NCBI GenBank assembly: GCA_020633975.1
Contig: JACKCR010000008.1
Coordinates: 1 to 64,000, forward strand
DNA from: Candidatus Eiseniibacteriota bacterium
GTDB taxonomy: Bacteria; Eisenbacteria; RBG-16-71-46; CAIMUX01
DNA length: 64,000 bases
Reading direction: 5' to 3'
Position 1 is the first letter of the stretch. Every line of letters starts with the position of its first letter. Made by a program: the position numbers and the translations under genes. Of the stretch, positions 34,552-44,238 are shown piece by piece. The notes under the pieces are model-generated. The model had not been told where the DNA came from, ran no database searches, and saw only the letters and a program-made list of their open reading frames with translations.

Positions 34552-36123
34552 ATGGTCACTCTCTCCCTCCCCCCTTCCGCTGACGACTCCGAAACCCCGA
34601 TCCTGCCCGGCATGGTTCGAGCGGATCGATCGTCGGACGACTGGGCCACATTCCGTATCCCGGAACCACACAGAGTCGGTCGTCGCCCCTCCCTCGCCAC
34701 GGCCACCCGAACGCTCGCCACGCTCGCCTTCATCGCGGCCGTCGTGATCGGCTCCTTCGGGGTGGGCGGCTGTTCCGGTGGCGGTGGTGCCGACGGCGCG
34801 GGATCGGACAGCACAGCCGTGACCAGTGGAGCAGGAAACGGATCCGACGACGCGAAAGGCGGAAACGACTCCAAGGCGGAGGAGAGCAAGTCGGACAAGG
34901 ACGACTCAGGCAAAGCCGGCAGTGGCGGATCTGACGACGACTCCTCGAACGACGAGTCCGGCGACGGATCCGACGACGGCGCCAACGATCGCAAGGCTCG
35001 CGAGAAGACGACGTCGGTCGACGCCACCGCATGCGTCAAGGGTGACTTGATCGTCCCGGTGGTGGCGGAAGGTAGGATCCGAGCCCGTCGCGAAGCGGAG
35101 ATCCGTGCCGAGATCGGCGGTCGACTCGACCGCGTGTTCGTCGACGAAGGCCAGTCGGTGAAGCGTGGCCAGCTGCTGGCCCGGATCGACGGACGGGAGT
35201 ACCAGGTCGCCATCGACGAGGCGCGTTCTCGCTATCTCAAGGCGCTCGGGCAGATCGTGATCGAGGAAGAGAAGGTCGACGACACCACACCGCAGGCGAC
35301 GATCGAGGAACAGCTCGAGAAGCTCTGGTCGGAGGAGCGGGTCGGACGGATCTCCCGCGACGAGCGGACCGCGAAGCAGCGTGAGATCGAGGTGGAAGCC
35401 CTGAAAGAAGGCAGCTTCCGGCGAGACCTGGTCGAAGCACGCACCGGCCTCTCCGCAGCCAAGGCGGACGAGGAACGAGCCCGTCTCAACCTGGAACGGA
35501 CAGAGATCCGGGCACCGTTCAGCGGCGTCGTCACTGGTCTCACTTGGGTGAGCGGCCAGCGAGTGTCGGCCGGCGAGGCGCTCTGCTCGATCGTGGACAA
35601 CGTCGAGGTCGAGGCCGAGGTCGGCGTGCTGGAATCGGACCTCCGCGGACTGGAAGTCGGCGACCGCGCACTCCTCATCGTCCCCGCCTTGGCGGAAACG
35701 CTCGACGCGAAGGTAGACGTGATCAGTCCGCGCATCGACTCGACCACGCGCACTTGCGAAGTGCTGATCCGCTACACGAGCGAAGACGGCCGCGTCCGCC
35801 CGGGAATGTTCGTCCGTGCTTCGATCGCCGGACAGACTCTGAAAGACCGACTCCTCGTCCCCCGAGAAGCGATCCTCACGCGTGACGGCCGGCCGCTCCT
35901 CTTCCGCGTCGACGGGGACCGCTCCCGCTGGGTCTACGTGACTCTGGGCGAGCAGAACGACTACGTCGTCGAGATCAAGAGCGTGCTCCAGGGCGGTCCG
36001 CTGAACCCGGGCACGAAGGTGGTCGTCTCCGATCACCTCACGCTGACCGACGAGGCGAAGATCAAGATCCGAAAGACGCGGCCCATCTCGGATCCGTGGA
36101 GCCGTTCAGGAACGGAGAGCTAG
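34552..36123 (+). CDS. RND-pump periplasmic adaptor (membrane fusion lipoprotein)
   Basis: 523 aa, AGGAGG seven bases before ATG 34552. A ~50-residue N-tail precedes a hydrophobic segment ending VGGC, a plausible lipobox with Cys near 75. An ~80-residue linker made almost only of Ser, Asp, Gly, Lys and Glu follows. The HlyD/AcrA-type core comes next: lipoyl half 'IRARREAEIRAEIGGRLDRVFVDEGQSVKRGQLLARID', a long coiled-coil hairpin, the second lipoyl half 'TEIRAPFSGVVTGLTWVSGQRVSAG', then beta-barrel and membrane-proximal domains. It links the inner-membrane pump to an outer-membrane channel, which is not encoded here. Its stop abuts the pump's ATG (TAGATG). Confidence 0.9.
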   Translation: MVTLSLPPSADDSETPILPGMVRADRSSDDWATFRIPEPHRVGRRPSLATATRTLATLAFIAAVVIGSFGVGGCSGGGGADGAGSDSTAVTSGAGNGSDDAKGGNDSKAEESKSDKDDSGKAGSGGSDDDSSNDESGDGSDDGANDRKAREKTTSVDATACVKGDLIVPVVAEGRIRARREAEIRAEIGGRLDRVFVDEGQSVKRGQLLARIDGREYQVAIDEARSRYLKALGQIVIEEEKVDDTTPQATIEEQLEKLWSEERVGRISRDERTAKQREIEVEALKEGSFRRDLVEARTGLSAAKADEERARLNLERTEIRAPFSGVVTGLTWVSGQRVSAGEALCSIVDNVEVEAEVGVLESDLRGLEVGDRALLIVPALAETLDAKVDVISPRIDSTTRTCEVLIRYTSEDGRVRPGMFVRASIAGQTLKDRLLVPREAILTRDGRPLLFRVDGDRSRWVYVTLGEQNDYVVEIKSVLQGGPLNPGTKVVVSDHLTLTDEAKIKIRKTRPISDPWSRSGTES

Positions 36124-39100
36124 ATGCTCCGTGGAGCGATCCAACGGCCGATCGCGGTCGCCATGCTCTTCCTGGCGCTCGTCCTCATCGGCGCAATCAG
36201 CTACAAGAAGCTCCCGGTGGACCTCCTCCCATCGATCGTCTATCCGCGCCTCACCGTGGTGACGACCTACGAGGAGATCCCCGCCGAAGACCTCGAGCGG
36301 ATGGTGACCCAACCGATCGAGGAAGTCGCGACCGCACTCACCGGCGTCCGCTCCGTCTCCTCGCGCACTCGCGAGGGCGTCTCCATGGTGACCGTGGAGT
36401 ACGAGTGGGGCACGCAGATGGACTTCGCGAACCTCCACCTCCGCGAAGCGATCGACCGCGTCTCCTTCCGGGACGACTTCCCCGAAGATGCGGAGCGTCC
36501 GCTCATCCTGCGCTGGGATCCGACGTCCCGACCGATCAGCATCCTCGTCCTCGAAGGCGACGGACCGATCCAGCAGCTGACCGAGTTCGCGACCGAGGTG
36601 GTGAAACCCGCGCTCGAGCAGGTCGACGGCGTCAGTCAGGCCGAGGTCGTAGGCGGAGCGGACCGCGAGATTCTGGTCGAGCCGAAGCTGGACAAGCTCT
36701 CCGTCTACGGCGTAACGGTCGAGCAGCTGCGGCAAACCCTCGCCTCGAGCAACGTCTCCTTCCCAGGCGGACAGATCCGGCAGGGTCCTCTCCACCTCTC
36801 CCTGCGGATCAACGGCGAGTTCGAGGACCTGGAGCAGATCCGGGAGACCGAGATCCAACGAGCCGGCCTCTCCGGCATCCGGGTCGGTGACGTCGCGGAC
36901 GTCCGAGACACGACGAAGGAGCTCGAAGGAGTCACCCTCCTGGGCGAACGCCCCGTCGTCTCGATCCTTCTCTACAAGGAACCGGAAGCGAACACCATCT
37001 CCGTCTCGGAGCAAGTCGACGTCGCTCTCGGTGTTCTCGGAGACGACTACAAGGACTTCCAGTACGAGTTCGTCTACCGGGACGCAGAGTTCGTCCGCGC
37101 TTCGTTCCAGGGTCTGACCCAGTCGCTGCTCTACGGTGCCGTGCTCGCGTTCTTCGTGCTGTTCTTCTTCCTCGCGGACATCCGGAGCACGATCGTCGTC
37201 GGTCTCTCCATCCCGATCTCGGTACTCGTGACGTTCGCTCTTCTCTACTTCGCCAAGGTGAAGCTCAACCTGATGTCGCTCGGTGGCCTCTCCCTCGCCG
37301 TCGGTATGCTCGTCGACAACGCGATCGTCGTCCTCGAGAACATCACGAGGCACATCGCGGAAGACCCGGAAGCCGATCCCGCGCCCGAACGCGACGCAAG
37401 TGCGCTCCAGTTCCTCCAGAACCAGCGGATCGCGCTGCAGTCGGCGACCGGCACCGAAGAGGTGGCGCGGGCCGTGGTCGCCGCTACTCTGACCACCGTC
37501 GCGGTCTTCTTCCCCGTCGTCTACGTGCCCGGAATCGCAGGCGCATTCTTCCGCGATCAGGCGCTCACCGTCACGTTTTCGCTGCTCGTCTCGATTGCGA
37601 CGGCACTGCTCCTCCAGCCCGTCTTGTCAGCCCGCATCCTGCGTCCGACGATCCGACCAGCGGGAGAGCGGCCGTCCCTCCTCGTTCGCATGTCGAGCGG
37701 ACTCGTTCACCCTCTCCTCGCCGGCTTCGACAAGGGGTTCACGGCGTTCCGTCACGTCTACCACGGCGTCCTTCGTGCGTCGCTGGACCACAAGGCGGTA
37801 ATGCTCGGCCTTCTCCTCCTCCTCTTGCTCGGTTCCGGACTCGCAGGCGCACTCCTCCCGAGAAGCTTCATGCCGGAGCGGACGTCCGGCGATCTTCGGG
37901 TGGAGTTGGAACTCGCGGCCGGAACGCCGCTCGAAGAGACGACCGTCGTCACCGAAGAGATCGCGTCGTGGCTCGAAGGAGACCCTGCGGTTCGTAGAGT
38001 CTTCTCGCAGGTGGGTAGAACCGAACGGACCCTCGCCGCGATCCAGGACTACACGGCACCTCATACATCGAGGCTACGGATCTTCATCGAGCCGGGACGC
38101 CATGCCTATCGGGACGGACAGCGGATTCGAGCGGAGTTGACCGATCGCCTCGAGGAGATCCCCGGAATCACCTTTGCCTTCCGCGAAGAAGGGGTCGGAC
38201 TGACCGAGATCCTCTCCGCTGGGGGCGCGCCCTTCTCGCTCGGAGTGATCGCCGAGAGAGCGAGCGATGCGGTTCCCGCGGCAGAAGCGATCGCAGAACG
38301 CCTCGGCCACGTCGACGGGCTCCGCGACATCCAAGTGGACCGAGTGCTCGGCACTCCGAACGTCGTCGTCCGTCTCGATCGGGAGGAGATCCTGCGGAGC
38401 GGTCTCGATCCGGATCAGATCGGGCGCGAGCTGAGAGGCCGGATCGCGGGATCTCTCGCGACCACGTTCAACGAGATCGAACAGCGGATCGACATCGCAG
38501 TCCGACTGCCGGAAGAGACGCGACGAGATCTCTCCTCCGCGCTCGCGACTCCGGTCGAGGTGGCGGAGGGCCGCACGCTCCCCCTCCGGACCTTCGTCGA
38601 CCTCAGAGAGGAACAGCCGGTCCGCGAGCTGATTCGGAAGGATCAAAGGCGGATGGTGACCATCTCTGCCAACGTCGAGGGACGCTCCCTCGGTTCGATC
38701 TGGAAGGAAGCCGAAGCCGCAGTCGACGAGATGGAGCTGCCGCCGGACGTGACGACCGTCCGCGCCGGGGAAGACGTCGAGATGGCTCAGAGCTTCAAGG
38801 ACCTCGCCTGGGCGCTCCTCCTCGCCGTGGTCCTGGTCTACATGATTCTCGCTGCGCAGTTCGAATCGTTCCTCGACCCGCTTCTCGTGGCCGCGGTGCT
38901 TCCGATCGGGGTCGCCGGAGCAGCACTCGCGCTCGTGATCAGCGGAAGCACGGTCAACATCATGTCCCTGATCGGACTCATCGCTCTCCTCGGCATCGCG
39001 GTCAACGATGCAATCGTGAAGATCGATACCATCCGGAGACTCCGCACCGAAGGTCTCCTGATCCGCGACGCGATCTTCGAAGCGAGTCGACTACGAGTCC

Positions 39101-39294
39101 GCCCGATCTTGATGACGACATTGACGACGGTACTGGCCATGGCCCCGATGGCCATCGGTCTCGGAAGTGGAGAACAGCTGCAACGTCCACTCGCGATCAC
39201 CATCATGGGAGGGCTCCTCCTGACGACGGCGCTGACGCTGATCTACACCCCCTTGCTCTATGAGCTGAGTCACCGAGAAGGCGACCGAGCGTAG
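36124..39294 (+). CDS. RND-family efflux pump permease (first of two)
   Basis: 1056 aa, the usual length for an AcrB/MexB-like HAE-type pump. The N-terminus 'IQRPIAVAMLFLALVLIGAISYKKLPVDLLPSI' is the family start. Twelve membrane helices are expected, with two large periplasmic loops. TM4 has 'GGLSLAVGMLVDNAIVVLEN' (one Asp, then Asn, rather than the Asp-Asp of AcrB), a variant also common in family members. The C-terminal half holds 'NDAIVKIDTIRRLR' and 'LMTTLTTVLAMAPMA'. It should export lipophilic compounds by proton exchange. It directly follows its adaptor and is 56 bases before a second pump gene. Confidence 0.93.
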   Translation: MLRGAIQRPIAVAMLFLALVLIGAISYKKLPVDLLPSIVYPRLTVVTTYEEIPAEDLERMVTQPIEEVATALTGVRSVSSRTREGVSMVTVEYEWGTQMDFANLHLREAIDRVSFRDDFPEDAERPLILRWDPTSRPISILVLEGDGPIQQLTEFATEVVKPALEQVDGVSQAEVVGGADREILVEPKLDKLSVYGVTVEQLRQTLASSNVSFPGGQIRQGPLHLSLRINGEFEDLEQIRETEIQRAGLSGIRVGDVADVRDTTKELEGVTLLGERPVVSILLYKEPEANTISVSEQVDVALGVLGDDYKDFQYEFVYRDAEFVRASFQGLTQSLLYGAVLAFFVLFFFLADIRSTIVVGLSIPISVLVTFALLYFAKVKLNLMSLGGLSLAVGMLVDNAIVVLENITRHIAEDPEADPAPERDASALQFLQNQRIALQSATGTEEVARAVVAATLTTVAVFFPVVYVPGIAGAFFRDQALTVTFSLLVSIATALLLQPVLSARILRPTIRPAGERPSLLVRMSSGLVHPLLAGFDKGFTAFRHVYHGVLRASLDHKAVMLGLLLLLLLGSGLAGALLPRSFMPERTSGDLRVELELAAGTPLEETTVVTEEIASWLEGDPAVRRVFSQVGRTERTLAAIQDYTAPHTSRLRIFIEPGRHAYRDGQRIRAELTDRLEEIPGITFAFREEGVGLTEILSAGGAPFSLGVIAERASDAVPAAEAIAERLGHVDGLRDIQVDRVLGTPNVVVRLDREEILRSGLDPDQIGRELRGRIAGSLATTFNEIEQRIDIAVRLPEETRRDLSSALATPVEVAEGRTLPLRTFVDLREEQPVRELIRKDQRRMVTISANVEGRSLGSIWKEAEAAVDEMELPPDVTTVRAGEDVEMAQSFKDLAWALLLAVVLVYMILAAQFESFLDPLLVAAVLPIGVAGAALALVISGSTVNIMSLIGLIALLGIAVNDAIVKIDTIRRLRTEGLLIRDAIFEASRLRVRPILMTTLTTVLAMAPMAIGLGSGEQLQRPLAITIMGGLLLTTALTLIYTPLLYELSHREGDRA

Positions 39295-39350
39295 CAGGTG
39301 TGGAAGAGCCCCTCGTCGACTGGTAGGCCGAGGGGCCGGAGAACGGACCC

Positions 39351-42300
39351 ATGACTCGATTCTTCGTTCGGCACCCCGTTTCGACCTGGATGCTCTTTGC
39401 GGCATTCGTCGTCCTCGGGATCTACTCGTATTCCCACCTCAGCGTGGAAGCGATTCCGGACGTCTCCCTCCCACGTCTCAGCATCGTCACGAGCTGGAAC
39501 GGCGCGTCTCCCCAAGCCATCCAGCGCTCGATCACGCTCCCGATCGAGGAAGCGGCTCGCCAAGTGCACGGGGTCGAGTCGGTCGTCTCGCGGAGCCGGT
39601 CTGGGCAGTCGGTGGTCGAGGTCGAGTTCCGACGGAACGTGGACATCGACTTCGCTCGGCTAGAGATGAACGAACAGCTCGGAGCGGTCCGGAGAGATCT
39701 CCCCCAGGGCGCGGGACAGCCTCAGGTGCAGGCGTTCGTACCGGAAGAGTTCCAGACCGAGCAGTTCTTCACCGTGAACCTGGAGTCTCCACTCTCGACG
39801 AACGAACTCCGCGAGCGGGCCGAGATCTGGGTGCTGCCTCGGATCCTCGCGGTCGAGGGCGTCGCGGACGCAAGGATCCAAGGCGGCGCGCGTCCCTTGC
39901 TCAAGGTGGAACTCGACCGCAGGTTGCTCGACCTCTACGGCATCGAGGCGGACCAGATCTTCCAGGCTCTCGAGCAGCTGGACGACTTGTCCGGAGCCGG
40001 TGTCATCGCCCGGTCGGGCCTCGAGTTCACCGTATCTCTCCGGTCTCCGGTGGATCGGCTCGGGCTGGAGAGAGCCGTGGTCGCTCGGTCCGGAGGACGT
40101 ACGTTCCGGCTGGACGAGCTCGCCGAAGTCACGTCGAGCTTCGAGGATCCGCAGTACTTCGTCCGGGCGAACGGGAAGAACGTCGTCCAGGTGGCGGTGG
40201 AGAAGCGGAGCGGCGCGAACTCCGTTTCGGTCAGCCAGTCGCTCCGACGCGAGCTCCCGAGGATCGAGGCGGATCTCCCCTTCGATGTCTCCTTCTACGT
40301 CGACACGGACGAGGGACGTGACCTGGAGGAGAAGCTCGAGGAGCTGATCTACCGCTCGCTCGCCATCCTCGGTCTGCTCTTCGTGCTGCTCGCGCTGTCG
40401 CTCCGTGAGCTTCGGCTCACCGCGATCGTGGTCGCTTCGATCCTCTTCGCGATCGTGATCTCGCTCTCGCTCTTCTACTTCTTCAAGATCTCGGTGAACT
40501 TCATCACGATCAGCGGCCTCACCGTCTGCTTCGGTCTCATCCTCGACAACTCGATCCTCGTCCTCGACGCGATCTCGCGACGAGTCGACACTTGGAAGCG
40601 GACGGGGAGCCACGGTCTCAGTCGCGCCGCCAAACTCCAAGTCGCTGCAGAGGCCGTCGTCGGGGGAACGCGGGAAGTGACCTTCCCGATCATGGCGACG
40701 ACGCTCACCACCGTCGTCGCCTTCGTCAGCTTCATCTTCCTCTCCGGCAGGCTCTCGCTCTACTACGTGCCACTCGCGATCTCGGTGACGATGGCGATGG
40801 CCGCCTCCCTGTTCGTCGCGTTCGGCTGGCTCCCGGTCGTGCTCAACCAGAGGTGGGCGGCGTCCCTTGCGAAGCGGGAGGAAGATGGGGATAGAGAGAT
40901 CGCCCCGGACGAGGTGGCTCATCTGGTAGACGAGATGCCTGATCTCGGGACTCCACCTCGAGGTCTCGAGCGGTTCTTCTATGGACTCCAGCGCGCGTGG
41001 TGGGTACTGGTGCCGGCCCTTCTCGGACTGCTCGTCTGGAGCGGATATCTCTACGACAAGAAGGTCATCAAGGGCGGCTTCTGGCAGATTCCGAGCCAGG
41101 AGGAACTCTTCCTCTATATGCGCCTCCCAGAAGGCACCGACGTCGAGGTCACGTCCGAGACCCTCGCACTCTTCGAGGAACCGCTCCTCCCGATCCCCGA
41201 GGGCGCCCGGATGCAGACCCAGGCGTTCGGCTACCAAGGTTTCATCCGGATCGAGTTCGACGACGAGCTGCTCGCGTCCCACTACCCGCTTCTATATAGA
41301 GAGCTGCTCACGGAGCAGGCCGACAAGACAGGCGGGTCCGGGATCTTCATCCGCGGGTTCTCTTCCCAGCCCTACATGAAGGGAACGTTCGGCGGCGCCG
41401 GTCTCAACTCCCTCATCAAGATCACCGGGTACAACTCCAAGACGCTGATGGAGCTCGCGAACGACACCCTCGCGCGCACGGAACGGAACCGTCGCGTGCG
41501 CAACGCCCGGATCACGACCAGTTCGGGGTTCCGGTCGAGTGACCAAGAGGAAGCCGTGATCCGGCTCCGGCGGGACAAGCTGGCCGAGCACGATCTCGGC
41601 GTCGTCCAAGTGGTCGGACACATCCGGAGGATGCTCGGCGTCGACACTCCGTGGCGGATGTTCGTGGACGGCGAACGCGAGCAGATCCAGCTGATCTACG
41701 AGGACTCCGAGTCGATCCAGTATGGAGACCTCGCGGACCGGGTGATCCTGAGTCCTAGCGGAGAGAAGGTTCGGATCGGTGATCTGGTCTCCATAGACCT
41801 CGAGCGATCCCCAGGAGACATCACGCGGGACAACCAACGCTACTCCGTGCAGGTGAACTGGGAGTACGTCGGCACGGAGCGGATGCGGAGTTCGTACCTC
41901 AAGGACATCCTTGCCGGCATCGAGCTGCCCTACGGCTACACCGCCGAGGAGTCCGAGCGGCAGTTCTTCACTCCGGAAGAGGAGGAGGAACTGACCTTGA
42001 TGGTCGTCCTCGCCGCGGTCTTCATCTTCATGATCCTGGCCGCGCTCTTCGAGAGCATCTCGCTCCCGATCTTGGTGATGCTCTCGTTGCCCATGGCGCT
42101 CGTCGGAGTCGTCGTCCTCTTCTGGCTCACCTCGTCGGACTTCGATTCTTCGGCACGGATCGGGCTGGTCCTCTTGTTCGGGATCGTGGTCAACAACGCG
42201 ATCCTTCTCGTCAGCCGGTTCCGGCACGAGGCCGAGTCGATCTTGCGGCTCAAGCTCGGTGGCGAACCCGCGAAGTCCCGCTCTCTACTGCCCGGGCTCA

Positions 42301-43106
42301 CCAAGCAGCTGGGGGGATCGGACCTCGGGATCTTCCCGCCCGCCGAGCGGGTCGATCTCCTCAGACGGGCCGTCGCTCGGGGGACGCGGATCAAGCTGCG
42401 CTCCATCCTCCTCACCACCGGAACCACGCTCGTCGGGCTCTTGCCGCTGCTCCTGTTCCGAGACGACACCGAGGGACGCGACATCTGGGTGAACCTCGCA
42501 CTCTCGTCGACGGGCGGGCTCGCGTCCTCGCTCGTCCTGATCCTGCTCATGGTCCCGGTGCTGTACACGCTCTTCGTCAGGCTCGGTTGGGACGCGCGGG
42601 TCATGTATGGGGTTCGCGTGGGTTCGGCCTTCGGGATCGCCATCGGTGCGTTCGAGGCTTGGCGTCAGATCACCGGCAGCTTCCAGGGCGAGTGGCCCTC
42701 CGATCTCGCGATGCCCGTCTTTGCGCTAGGACTCATCCTGGCCCTCGCGATCTATCGGTCGGTGGCGAGTTCCGTACGGTTCGGCGACGGATGGATCGTC
42801 GGTCTCTTCTACTCCGCCACTGCGGCCGCACTCCACCTGGGAATCGTGCGGGGAGCGCTGCAGTTCCTCGATGAGGATGCCCTCGAGACGATCGGGGAGC
42901 GGACGAAGAACTTGCTCGAGCAGCTGGCGACGAGCCGCGGGTGGATGGAGAAGCTGATCGTTCCCGAGACCATTGCCATGCTCGGAGCAGGGATCCTGCT
43001 CTCCCTGCTGCTGGCCGCGTTCTTCCAGAAGCGAGGCATCGTCCAGGCAGCTGACCTTCCCGAGCCCAACCCGCCGGTCGGACCACCGATGGGACCGTCG
43101 TCATGA
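39351..43106 (+). CDS. RND-family pump permease (second), with a C-terminal membrane extension
   Basis: 1251 aa, about 190 longer than a standard pump. The RND core is clear: 'HPVSTWMLFAAFVVLGIYSYSHLSVEAIPDVSLP', 'LTVCFGLILDNSILVLDAISRR' in TM4 and 'SARIGLVLLFGIVVNNAILLVSRFR'. It differs greatly from the first pump (TM4 LDN motif), so it is not a recent duplicate. From about residue 1076 an extension adds four hydrophobic segments with a charged stretch ('EDALETIGERTKNLLEQL') between, ending in a Pro-rich tail. The extension is not part of known AcrB-like pumps. The gene overlaps the next one by 4 bases. Confidence 0.9.
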   Translation: MTRFFVRHPVSTWMLFAAFVVLGIYSYSHLSVEAIPDVSLPRLSIVTSWNGASPQAIQRSITLPIEEAARQVHGVESVVSRSRSGQSVVEVEFRRNVDIDFARLEMNEQLGAVRRDLPQGAGQPQVQAFVPEEFQTEQFFTVNLESPLSTNELRERAEIWVLPRILAVEGVADARIQGGARPLLKVELDRRLLDLYGIEADQIFQALEQLDDLSGAGVIARSGLEFTVSLRSPVDRLGLERAVVARSGGRTFRLDELAEVTSSFEDPQYFVRANGKNVVQVAVEKRSGANSVSVSQSLRRELPRIEADLPFDVSFYVDTDEGRDLEEKLEELIYRSLAILGLLFVLLALSLRELRLTAIVVASILFAIVISLSLFYFFKISVNFITISGLTVCFGLILDNSILVLDAISRRVDTWKRTGSHGLSRAAKLQVAAEAVVGGTREVTFPIMATTLTTVVAFVSFIFLSGRLSLYYVPLAISVTMAMAASLFVAFGWLPVVLNQRWAASLAKREEDGDREIAPDEVAHLVDEMPDLGTPPRGLERFFYGLQRAWWVLVPALLGLLVWSGYLYDKKVIKGGFWQIPSQEELFLYMRLPEGTDVEVTSETLALFEEPLLPIPEGARMQTQAFGYQGFIRIEFDDELLASHYPLLYRELLTEQADKTGGSGIFIRGFSSQPYMKGTFGGAGLNSLIKITGYNSKTLMELANDTLARTERNRRVRNARITTSSGFRSSDQEEAVIRLRRDKLAEHDLGVVQVVGHIRRMLGVDTPWRMFVDGEREQIQLIYEDSESIQYGDLADRVILSPSGEKVRIGDLVSIDLERSPGDITRDNQRYSVQVNWEYVGTERMRSSYLKDILAGIELPYGYTAEESERQFFTPEEEEELTLMVVLAAVFIFMILAALFESISLPILVMLSLPMALVGVVVLFWLTSSDFDSSARIGLVLLFGIVVNNAILLVSRFRHEAESILRLKLGGEPAKSRSLLPGLTKQLGGSDLGIFPPAERVDLLRRAVARGTRIKLRSILLTTGTTLVGLLPLLLFRDDTEGRDIWVNLALSSTGGLASSLVLILLMVPVLYTLFVRLGWDARVMYGVRVGSAFGIAIGAFEAWRQITGSFQGEWPSDLAMPVFALGLILALAIYRSVASSVRFGDGWIVGLFYSATAAALHLGIVRGALQFLDEDALETIGERTKNLLEQLATSRGWMEKLIVPETIAMLGAGILLSLLLAAFFQKRGIVQAADLPEPNPPVGPPMGPSS

Positions 43107-43558
43107 CCTCGCGAGCGTGGCTCGTGTTCGGCCTGCTCGTGCTGTTGTTGGGTGCCGGAGTCGTTTGGGTGGGGTACGGCCGACAGGTCGTGTATCAGAA
43201 CGAGAGACACGAACTCGTGCAAGGCTCGATCAGCCGGGCCGCATCGGCAGCCGGGGATCCTGGAGCCTTCCGATATGAGCTGGGTCGGCTGGTCGAGAAC
43301 GTGCGGGCAGCGCAATCGGGGCTGTCGCCGGAGTCCAAACTGGATGTGGAACGAACGGTAGTGGCCTTGATGGATGACATCGGCCGAGTCGACTCGACCG
43401 AAGCACGCCTCACCTTGCTGAGACTCGTTGCCCGGATCGAGCAAACCGAGGAGTCACCAGATCGAACGGTGGGAAGAGCCGGGCTCCTCCTGATTGCCGG
43501 GAGCGTCGCGATGTTCCTCCGGTCAGCCGCACGACGGGGAAAGCCCCAGGCTCGATAG
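43103..43558 (+). CDS. Small membrane protein of the RND operon
   Basis: 151 aa; the ATGA overlap with the second pump indicates coupled translation. A helix at residues ~5-25 and another at ~125-140 flank a ~95-residue mostly helical segment ('ELGRLVENVRAAQSGLSPESKLDVERTVVALMDDIGRV'), probably periplasmic. I do not recognise a family. Its position suggests a pump-accessory role, perhaps with the extra C-terminal helices of the second pump. A hairpin follows five bases later, so it ends the operon. Confidence 0.7.
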   Translation: MTSRAWLVFGLLVLLLGAGVVWVGYGRQVVYQNERHELVQGSISRAASAAGDPGAFRYELGRLVENVRAAQSGLSPESKLDVERTVVALMDDIGRVDSTEARLTLLRLVARIEQTEESPDRTVGRAGLLLIAGSVAMFLRSAARRGKPQAR

Positions 43559-43562
43559 GCAG

Positions 43563-43591
43563 GCACCAACCGCCAGCTTCCGGCGGTGTGC
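43563..43591 (+). terminator. Terminator hairpin closing the RND operon
   Basis: GCAC and ACCGCC on the left pair with GGCGGT and GTGC on the right, with a two-base bulge and the loop AGCTTCC. It starts five bases after the stop. No T-run. Confidence 0.5.
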
Positions 43592-43777
43592 CCGGTTCGA
43601 CCTTTCTCGCTTCGATTCGAACGGATTCTCCACCGGATCCGTCCTAGCTCTCGGCGCGAGGAAGTCAGCGGGGTACCGGAGGAGGACCGCTCGAGCTACC
43701 TCCTATCGGCGTGGGGACGCCCCTCTTCGATCCGTCAGCACCCCAACCTCACCAGCCTACATTTTCTGTCTTTAGGG

Positions 43778-43806
43778 TTGGAACCTAGAAACTACAGCAG
43801 TAGTAT
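43778..43806 (+). promoter_or_regulatory. Promoter with BlaI/MecI-type operator
   Basis: -35 TTGGAA (43778-43783), a 17-base spacer, and -10 TAGTAT (43801-43806). The inverted repeat ACTAC-AGCA-GTAGT (43791-43804) lies over the spacer and -10. BlaI/MecI/CopY repressors bind ACTACA/TGTAGT-like dyads, so this is probably the autoregulatory operator of the blaI-like gene 40 bases downstream. Confidence 0.65.
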
Positions 43807-43845
43807 TACGCCTGTCGTTACTGATTGCCCAACCTGGGAGGACGG

Positions 43846-44238
43846 ATGAAACCCGATCAAATCAGTGAGTTACAGCACGCGATCCTTCAGGTGCTCTGGG
43901 ACCGGGAAGAGGCGACCGTCGCCCAGGTACAGGAGGACCTCCGGCTGGGTGGACGCGACCTCGCTCTCACCACCGTGGCCACGCTCCTCAGTCGTCTCGC
44001 CCGGCGGGACTTGGTCGAGCACCGTTCTCGGGGGCGGCTCTACGTCTACCGAGCCGCAGTCTCCCAGCGGGACGTTCGACGTTCGATGGTTCAGGATCTC
44101 GCCGACCGTATCTTCGGCGGGGAGGTGTCCGCAGTGGTGGGACACTTGCTGGGAAGCGACGACCTGGACGCGGATGAGCTCGCTCGGGTGAAGGAACTCG
44201 TTCTCCAGAGGGAGCGCGAGCTGGAGGACCGGCCATGA
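43846..44238 (+). CDS. BlaI/MecI/CopY-family repressor
   Basis: 130 aa. The winged helix is typical: 'ISELQHAILQVLWDREEATVAQVQEDL...ALTTVATLLSRLARRDLVEHRSRGRLYVYRAAVS', then a helical dimerisation tail. GGGAGGACGG precedes ATG 43846. In BlaI-BlaR systems the repressor is removed by proteolysis when the membrane sensor detects its signal. Here the sensor-type M56 gene overlaps it (ATGA), and a matching operator lies upstream, so the pair forms a self-contained sensing unit. No beta-lactamase or PBP gene follows, so the target genes are elsewhere. Confidence 0.9.
   Translation: MKPDQISELQHAILQVLWDREEATVAQVQEDLRLGGRDLALTTVATLLSRLARRDLVEHRSRGRLYVYRAAVSQRDVRRSMVQDLADRIFGGEVSAVVGHLLGSDDLDADELARVKELVLQRERELEDRP

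Noticed and set aside
39660-41282. 540-codon antisense frame over the second RND gene
   Set aside because: Extremely Glu/Asp/Arg-rich with no domain; opposite a strongly conserved pump.
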